Below are positions 58,985 through 64,000 of a stretch of DNA of 64,000 nt, piece by piece (position 1 is the stretch's first letter; every line of letters begins with the position of its first letter). Source of the DNA: Fidelibacterota bacterium (GTDB lineage Bacteria > Fidelibacterota > Marinisomatia > Marinisomatales > TCS55); NCBI GenBank assembly GCA_029936965.1, contig JAPYRG010000001.1, forward strand, positions 13,588 to 77,587, given 5' to 3'. Made by a program: the position numbers and the translations under genes. A model generated the notes under the pieces. It was not told where the DNA came from. It ran no database searches and worked only from the letters and a program-made list of their open reading frames with translations.

Positions 58985-59332
58985 ATGTGTATTACTGTAT
59001 ATCATAACAATAGATGAGGTAAGAGTAGGAAGGTACTCCAATTATTGCGTGACAATAATACCAAATTTACTACTATTGAATACTTAAATGATCCACCCAG
59101 TGTAGCACGCTTAGGTAAGATATGTAAATATTTATCTATTCTACCAATTGATTTAGTTCGTACTTATGATAATAATTTTAAAGACTTAAAAGTAGATATT
59201 AATAATATGAATTTTGATCAAATATTAGAACTTATAGCTAATAACCCTAAAATACTTGAAAGACCAATTATAATTAAAAAGCATAGCGGAGTTATTGGTA
59301 GACCGCCCGAAAACGTCAAAAAGTTGTTTTAA
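58985..59332 (+). CDS. ArsC-family thioredoxin-fold reductase with in-frame TGA at the catalytic residue (putative selenoprotein)
   Basis: From ATG 58985 to TAA at 59330-59332 the frame is open except for one TGA at 59015-59017 (codon 11). The ATG has AGGAG eight bases upstream. Read through, the product has 115 residues, the exact length of ArsC proteins. It begins MCITVYHNNR, then the TGA residue, then GKSRKVLQLL. This aligns with E. coli ArsC ITIYHNPACGTSRNTL, placing TGA on the catalytic Cys12. The three ArsC arginines are present as Arg59 (LVRTY), Arg93 (LERPII) and Arg106 (GRPPE). A nonsense mutation in the catalytic codon alone, with everything else intact, is unlikely; selenocysteine is the simplest explanation. 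TGA serves as a normal stop elsewhere here. The substrate may be arsenate or another oxidised compound. The alternative is a recent pseudogene or read error, or translation only from TTG 59045. Confidence 0.82.
59015..59059 (+). promoter_or_regulatory. Putative bacterial SECIS: TGA followed by two hairpins
   Basis: Downstream of the TGA are two perfect stems. The first is GAGTA (59023-59027), loop GGAAGG, TACTC (59034-59038). The second is ATTATTG (59041-59047), loop CGTGA (59048-59052), CAATAAT (59053-59059). Known bacterial SECIS elements have a short apical loop with a G in the first two positions, about 16-37 bases after the UGA. The second hairpin fits, with its loop 30 bases downstream. 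The first has the better GG loop but starts closer than usual. Which one SelB would use is uncertain. Confidence 0.55.
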
Positions 59333-59642
59333 TGGCATCTTTTAATAATACAAGTCATTATTTAAAGCTATATAATATATTATCGCACACCTTTAATTGT
59401 TTACAGATATCAATCTTATGATAAACATATATCACTATTGTAAATCTATATATTGATAAATATTACAATCCCTGTATTAAATATTATTAAATCTACCGAA
59501 GATCTTATCTGTAAATATTGCTATAATTATAATTTATATTTTTTTATCTATAACTATTATTTTACAGATCATACCCACTTTATGCTTATTTTTTTATGAA
59601 CCTTTATAAATATTACAATGTTAAAATTAATTTAAACAGTTC

Positions 59643-59670
59643 TTGTCAATTAATATATTTTTCATATAAA
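59643..59670 (+). promoter_or_regulatory. Predicted promoter of the giant wHTH/coiled-coil gene
   Basis: TTGTCA (59643-59648), a 16-base spacer and TATAAA (59665-59670). The predicted transcript has a leader of about 120 bases with two inverted repeats, ACTTATTATAAGT (59683-59695) and GGTATA/TATACC (59765-59782). A direct repeat lies just upstream of the -35 box at 59606-59619. Confidence 0.45.
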
Positions 59671-59764
59671 TTTGCTAAAATTACTTATTATAAGTGATTT
59701 TTTGCGGAGACCACATACTATTAATGAGCTATAAGCACCATATAAGAGGCTTTGGGTTAAATAA

Positions 59765-59782
59765 GGTATACAGTACTATACC
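59765..59782. promoter_or_regulatory. Inverted repeat in the leader of the giant ORF
   Basis: GGTATA, six bases (CAGTAC), TATACC: six-base arms, ending 18 bases before the ATG at 59801. It could be an operator for the winged-helix domain encoded by the gene itself, or an mRNA hairpin that limits translation. Both readings are inference. Confidence 0.35.
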
Positions 59783-59800
59783 GTTTACTATTTATTAATT

Positions 59801-62800
59801 ATGGCCTCGGAACAAAAAGACATTTTTCGTATTGATAACATTAAATTGTTAAAGGTCATTTCTGACCCTATTCGTAAACAAATTATTGATGTTCTTTATG
59901 ATGAACCTCTGACAGCTTCTGAGATTGCTGATGAAATTAGTTTTCCCAAAGATAAAATTTATTACCATATAAAAAAATTACAATCTTCTGGAATTCTTAT
60001 TATAGCCGAATCAGAAAAAGTTAAAGGCATTACACAAAACAAATTTATTAACGTTGCTGAAAAATTTGAAATCGATGAATCATTGTTAGGAGATCAGCCG
60101 TCTCCACTTATAAAGAAATCATCAACTAAGACTATTGAAAAGAAACTTGACGAAAATTCCGATGCAGAGTCTATCCAGGATGATGTAGATGAAACGGAAT
60201 CTACTAAATCTGACGACAATCCCTTATTGGCTTCGCTATTAAAAGCAAAGGGAAAGCCGGCCGGTCAAATTCCAGATAGCTTCTCTACAACGGGGCAAGG
60301 TCAAATAGATGAGGGCACTCCACCACCACAAAGTGGCGATGGGCCTGTTAGAATTATTGCCGATCGTAGACGTGGAGGAGATAGACGCGCTACACTTGAA
60401 CAAAGAGTTGGTAAGGAACGTAGATTACGACAAAAAAGAAATTTTGAAGGTGGCGAAAAAAGAGAAGGAAAAGAAAGAAGAAAAGGTATTGAAAAGAGAG
60501 TATTATCTGATAGAAGAAAGGCTATTGATAGAAGGCTAGAAGCAGAGAAGAAAAAAAAGAAATCACTCGAATCTGCTGCTCCGATTAAAAGATATAAGCC
60601 GAAAAAACAATCCGCTAGAATCCTAGAATCAGTAAAGATGAATTTAAACGGCTTAAATGAGGCGATGACCTTTATACATACAGGTGATAATGTAACTTTT
60701 CTACAGGCTACAAGAAAACTTGACACCTTTGAAATTCAACAAACAAAGATTTACGATCTTCCTTATCAATATAATGGACATGCAATTAAGACACTTCCTG
60801 ATTTAATCAAACATGTATATGCAAACTATGTAGATCCTAAAAAAACCAGAAGCCATTATTTAGCGATGTATTCGACTAGATATAATTATGAGATGACTTT
60901 TGTTGCTACACCTGAGGGTGGTGCAAAAAAAGATTTTAAGGACTACTTATACTATAATCTAACTAAATCGTACAATTTAAAATTAGAAGAGTCTATTGTT
61001 GATTGGTCTTTTAATGATAAATATGAAAATAATGCTGTAGTTTGCTACTCCGCACTCGGGGCGACCATTCAAAATGACTATACCAACCTAACCGCCGCAG
61101 GGATACAGCCCAGGTATTCCACCGCTTTCCCAAAAATATTACACAATATATATAGCTATGGAGCCGGGACTACTGGCTCGGGTAATGCATTAATAATATA
61201 TATAGATGAGAGAAGAACGAATTTAGCATTGGTTCAAAATCAGCAATTAGTGGAATCAAGATATTTTTGGATTGGTGTAAGGGATTTTTATTTACCTCTT
61301 TGTAAAATGTTTAAAGTTGGACGAAAGGTTATTGATGTCGATAGAAAACTCGCAGAGGATTTTCTCCTTAATTATGGAATAGAAATGGATGAAAGCATTA
61401 TAGATACAGGAGAAAGCATACCTTGGATAGATGCTCAACAGCTTCTAGGAACACCAGTAGCTAAATTTTCAAAGGAACTTGATAATTCAATGAAATATTT
61501 TTCTGACGTAAGAAGCACGATATCAAATAAAATGTTAGAAATTGACAATGTCTATCTTGGCGGCCCGGGCAGCCACATCAAAAATATAAGCACTATAGCC
61601 CAAAGAACTGTTGGAAAAGCAGTGGAAGACATTGATGGATTATATGCAGACCTGTTTAAGGCTATGAACGTAACAAAGCAGCAGAAAAAGTTATTAAAGA
61701 ATAGAGATTCCATGTTGCAGGATCGCGAAAGAATTACTTCATCAATTAATAGGTCTCGTGATGATGTAATCCAATTAGATAAGATGATAAGAGCCTTTAA
61801 GGATCCAGAGGCAATCGCTGTTGAGATAGATAAGCAAATGCGCAATAAGCAGACATATTTCAAGGATATTGCAGTAGCGAATAATGCATTAGAAACAAAT
61901 ACCCAGGATATTAATCACTTAACTACGGAATACAATAACGAAGAAAAGAAGACCAGAGCAGATCTTGAGAAGGCAGATAAAGATCTTAAAAAACAGCAAA
62001 GTAAGGCAATGCCTATATATACTGAGGTAGATCTGATTGAAAAAAAGGTTGAAAAATTAAATGCGCCAATTAATGCGAAGAAAAAGAAATCTGCTGTTAT
62101 AGAGAAAAAATTACGCATGAAGCTTAAAGACGTAAGTCGAGAAAAAAAATTAGAACAACAGGAGTTACGCAAATTAAAAGATAGCATTAGTCTTTGTGAA
62201 TCAAGAATTAAAGATATGGAAAAAGATATTGAGCATCATATTGAAGAACAGGATGAAACAACTGGAGATTTAAATTTTCAATTTAGCCAACGGGATGAGT
62301 ATGAAATAAAGCCGAGGAAACGGCAAGTGGTGTTTAAAAAACAACAACGAGAGATAGATCAGAAAGAGTTTGAATTAAGAAAACAAAAGAAAAAGACCAT
62401 AATAGATATGAAAGTCGATGCTGGGACTATTCAGGATCTTAGCAAAAGGTTGGGTATTATAAATGAGCGAATAGAAGCGGTGAATCATGAATTAAATGAT
62501 GCAGAATTTGAATTTGAGAGTTGCTCATCGGATTTACAGGAAAATTTGTCTGCTATTGATAAAAATGAAGCAGATTTGCGTACGGCAGTAAGCGATTATG
62601 AAAAAACGCGCTTGGAGCATGACGCCACGCTACGCTTTATAAGAAAAAAGATTGATAAGCTTGATAATAAAGTAAACAAGATAATTGAAGCATATGAACA
62701 AGCACAAGGCAAAGAAGAAGAACATGAAGCTGAAAACGCCGCAACAGAGCTATCAGTTAAGTATCAAATACAGTCCTTCAAAAACGAAATAGGGAAAATG

Positions 62801-64000
62801 TCTTCATCCAGAGATAAAATAGTTACTTCTAAAAATAAACAAGAGTCAGTTATTAAATCAGATGAAAAGAATATTAAGCATAATAATAAAAAATTATCAT
62901 CTTTAAACAAGGATCAGGATTCCTTAGATAATGAGATTGAAATACTGGAAGCTGATCAAACAACTGCCACCGTAACGATCGATGCGCTTTCCTTATCAAT
63001 AAATGATCGAAAGCAAGAAATTGAAAAAATACAAAAAATCTATTTTTTTGAATTAGAAACAGCAAATAAAGTAATAGCATCTGCAAATTGGAGATTACCA
63101 GATTTTCGCAGAAAACTACCAACAAGCGTATCGGAGACTGAAAGCTTAGCTGATCGATTTAATAATGTAAGCTTACAAGAACAAGATGAGAGGATCATTT
63201 ATGCTAATATAAATGAATCAATTAATAGAGTAAACGAAATGACGCCTAAGTTAGTTCTTATAAAAGAACATGTTGGTGAATTAATTGCTTTAGACGGTGA
63301 ACTCTTAGCATTAGAAAAGGATCAAAAATCCAAAGAAACAACGATTAACAACATTGATGATAAAATTGAGAAATTACATAAGAAGCTCTCTGATTTATCT
63401 GCAAAGATAGAAACCTTAAGTAAAGATATAAAAGACAGAGAAATACGTCATAAAATAGAAAGAGACTCTCTTGTTCTTACACAAAAAAGATTAACAAAAG
63501 GCGAAACAGATCTTGAACGATCACAGGAACATTATAGTGGTTTAAAAGAAATAAAAGATAAAGCAATAAAAGACAGAGATGAGAACATAGCAGGCTTAGA
63601 AAAACAATTAGAGGAATTAAACAATCAATATGAAAACCTGCGAGACCTACAAAAAGAACATAAAGAAACCCTTAACGAACTTTTAAATATTCGTAAATCA
63701 ATTGCGAACCAAAAGGCACGTATTAACAATATAGAAAAAGAAGAGTCGGAACAAGAAAACGGATACAGTCGGTTAAGTACTTTACTTACATCTCAGATAG
63801 ACCAACTAAATAACTCGTCTGAAAGAATTGAGTCAGATAATCGCGAGTTGGAGCTTCAGATTGTATTAGAAAGAACAAGGATAAGCGAGCTTAAGCCAGA
63901 AATCAATGAGTGGACGAAAGAGAAGAGATCCCTACAAAAAGAACTTGATTTAATATCAAAACAAAAAATATCATATGCGGAAACCACGAATAAGAATAAA
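59801..64000 (+). CDS. Giant protein: ArsR-like winged helix, basic linker, PilM-like actin fold and long coiled coil (3' end beyond window)
   Basis: The frame is open for all 1400 codons to the window edge. Residues about 18-80 are an ArsR-type winged helix-turn-helix (VISDPIRKQIIDVLYDEPLTASEIADEISFPKDKIYYHIKKLQSSGIL). Residues about 100-180 are acidic and Ser/Gly-rich. About 181-253 are extremely Arg/Lys-rich (DRRRGGDRRA and several KERR/DRR units). About 271-625 resemble PilM/GspL-type actin-like domains: a mid-domain strand GNALIIYIDERRTNLALVQNQQLVESRYFWIGV and an adenosine-type motif VYLGGPGSHIKNI near 585-597. The phosphate-2 motif is DERRTN instead of DxGxxxT, so ATP hydrolysis is doubtful. 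From about 625 onward the chain is a heptad-rich coiled coil like SMC or myosin tails. There is no signal peptide. A DNA- or envelope-linked structural protein is conceivable; the true function is unknown. Confidence 0.85.
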   Translation, partial: MASEQKDIFRIDNIKLLKVISDPIRKQIIDVLYDEPLTASEIADEISFPKDKIYYHIKKLQSSGILIIAESEKVKGITQNKFINVAEKFEIDESLLGDQPSPLIKKSSTKTIEKKLDENSDAESIQDDVDETESTKSDDNPLLASLLKAKGKPAGQIPDSFSTTGQGQIDEGTPPPQSGDGPVRIIADRRRGGDRRATLEQRVGKERRLRQKRNFEGGEKREGKERRKGIEKRVLSDRRKAIDRRLEAEKKKKKSLESAAPIKRYKPKKQSARILESVKMNLNGLNEAMTFIHTGDNVTFLQATRKLDTFEIQQTKIYDLPYQYNGHAIKTLPDLIKHVYANYVDPKKTRSHYLAMYSTRYNYEMTFVATPEGGAKKDFKDYLYYNLTKSYNLKLEESIVDWSFNDKYENNAVVCYSALGATIQNDYTNLTAAGIQPRYSTAFPKILHNIYSYGAGTTGSGNALIIYIDERRTNLALVQNQQLVESRYFWIGVRDFYLPLCKMFKVGRKVIDVDRKLAEDFLLNYGIEMDESIIDTGESIPWIDAQQLLGTPVAKFSKELDNSMKYFSDVRSTISNKMLEIDNVYLGGPGSHIKNISTIAQRTVGKAVEDIDGLYADLFKAMNVTKQQKKLLKNRDSMLQDRERITSSINRSRDDVIQLDKMIRAFKDPEAIAVEIDKQMRNKQTYFKDIAVANNALETNTQDINHLTTEYNNEEKKTRADLEKADKDLKKQQSKAMPIYTEVDLIEKKVEKLNAPINAKKKKSAVIEKKLRMKLKDVSREKKLEQQELRKLKDSISLCESRIKDMEKDIEHHIEEQDETTGDLNFQFSQRDEYEIKPRKRQVVFKKQQREIDQKEFELRKQKKKTIIDMKVDAGTIQDLSKRLGIINERIEAVNHELNDAEFEFESCSSDLQENLSAIDKNEADLRTAVSDYEKTRLEHDATLRFIRKKIDKLDNKVNKIIEAYEQAQGKEEEHEAENAATELSVKYQIQSFKNEIGKMSSSRDKIVTSKNKQESVIKSDEKNIKHNNKKLSSLNKDQDSLDNEIEILEADQTTATVTIDALSLSINDRKQEIEKIQKIYFFELETANKVIASANWRLPDFRRKLPTSVSETESLADRFNNVSLQEQDERIIYANINESINRVNEMTPKLVLIKEHVGELIALDGELLALEKDQKSKETTINNIDDKIEKLHKKLSDLSAKIETLSKDIKDREIRHKIERDSLVLTQKRLTKGETDLERSQEHYSGLKEIKDKAIKDRDENIAGLEKQLEELNNQYENLRDLQKEHKETLNELLNIRKSIANQKARINNIEKEESEQENGYSRLSTLLTSQIDQLNNSSERIESDNRELELQIVLERTRISELKPEINEWTKEKRSLQKELDLISKQKISYAETTNKNK

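Larger units (their letters stand above)
59333..59800. other. AT-rich intergenic region with recurring TGTAAATATT-type motifs
   Basis: A 468-base gene-free stretch between the arsC-like gene and the giant ORF. It holds ATAAATATTACAAT twice (59456-59469 and 59606-59619). It also holds ATCTGTAAATATTG near 59507-59520, TTTACAGATATC near 59400-59411, TTGTAAATCTAT near 59439-59450 and TTTTACAGATC near 59560-59570. These resemble halves of the palindrome at 58244. No tRNA, small RNA or ORF of interest was recognised. The 3' third carries the promoter and leader of the next gene. Confidence 0.5.

Noticed and set aside
59045-59332. A 95-residue ORF from TTG 59045 as an independent truncated ArsC gene
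   Set aside because: It lacks the active-site motif, has no ribosome-binding site and starts inside a hairpin. The upstream in-frame ATG with a perfect Shine-Dalgarno completes the family length if the TGA is read.

Overview
The window is an AT-rich bacterial chromosome segment around the replication origin. It most resembles a marine member of the Fibrobacterota-Chlorobiota-Bacteroidota side of the tree, and Candidatus Marinimicrobia (SAR406) is my best guess. The reasons are a type IX secretion (Por) sorting domain with the YPNPFNP signature, a Gram-negative envelope set (SurA, YidC), very tight gene packing and an aerobic, marine-type gene content. This lineage call is inference; no rRNA gene is present to fix it.

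Layout. (1) 1-8.1 kb, minus strand: two exported surface proteins, a lamin-tail-domain protein cut by the window edge and a 2267-residue adhesin-like protein with a T9SS tail. (2) 8.2-26.2 kb: the origin neighbourhood. dnaA and rpmH diverge around two perfect DnaA boxes. Rightward follow yidC, mnmE, mnmG, mfd, a SurA-like lipoprotein and surA, then a 331-base AT-rich gap with further DnaA-like boxes, then dnaN, a DciA-like DUF721 gene, gyrB and gyrA. A perfect 16-bp parS site forms the 3' end of mnmG. rnpA, yidD and recF are missing from their usual positions. (3) 26.2-37.5 kb: a PLP-homeostasis protein, a diverged purine-nucleoside-phosphorylase-like protein, a MATE transporter, the complete pyruvate dehydrogenase complex (aceE, aceF, lpd), a metzincin-like protease and a small DHFR/RibD-type reductase. 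(4) 37.5-44.0 kb: a DUF885 lipoprotein, a membrane-anchored SRPBCC protein with three C-terminal repeats, a penicillin-acylase family enzyme and a Gfo/Idh/MocA oxidoreductase. (5) 44.1-58.1 kb, minus strand: one compact operon, purA-purL-thioesterase-purM-purQ/S-purC-purE-purB-purF-purD-purN-purH, that encodes the whole route from PRPP to IMP plus the first step to AMP. PurE is the CO2-using class II type, so no PurK is needed, and PurS is fused to PurQ. (6) 58.2-64 kb: a two-gene operon and a giant open-ended gene.

The most interesting part is region 6. An iodotyrosine-deiodinase-like flavoprotein with the family's Glu/Tyr/Lys substrate triad is followed 14 bases later by a full-length ArsC-family gene. 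Its catalytic cysteine codon is an in-frame TGA, preceded by an ideal ribosome-binding site and followed by two hairpins. This is a strong selenocysteine candidate. A perfect 22-bp palindrome lies upstream of the operon, and related half-sites recur in the AT-rich gap downstream. After that gap begins an ORF of at least 1400 codons that joins an ArsR-type winged helix, an Arg/Lys-rich segment, a PilM-like actin fold with a degenerate phosphate loop, and a long SMC-like coiled coil. I know of no described protein with this architecture.

No tRNA, rRNA, CRISPR array or insertion sequence was recognised.
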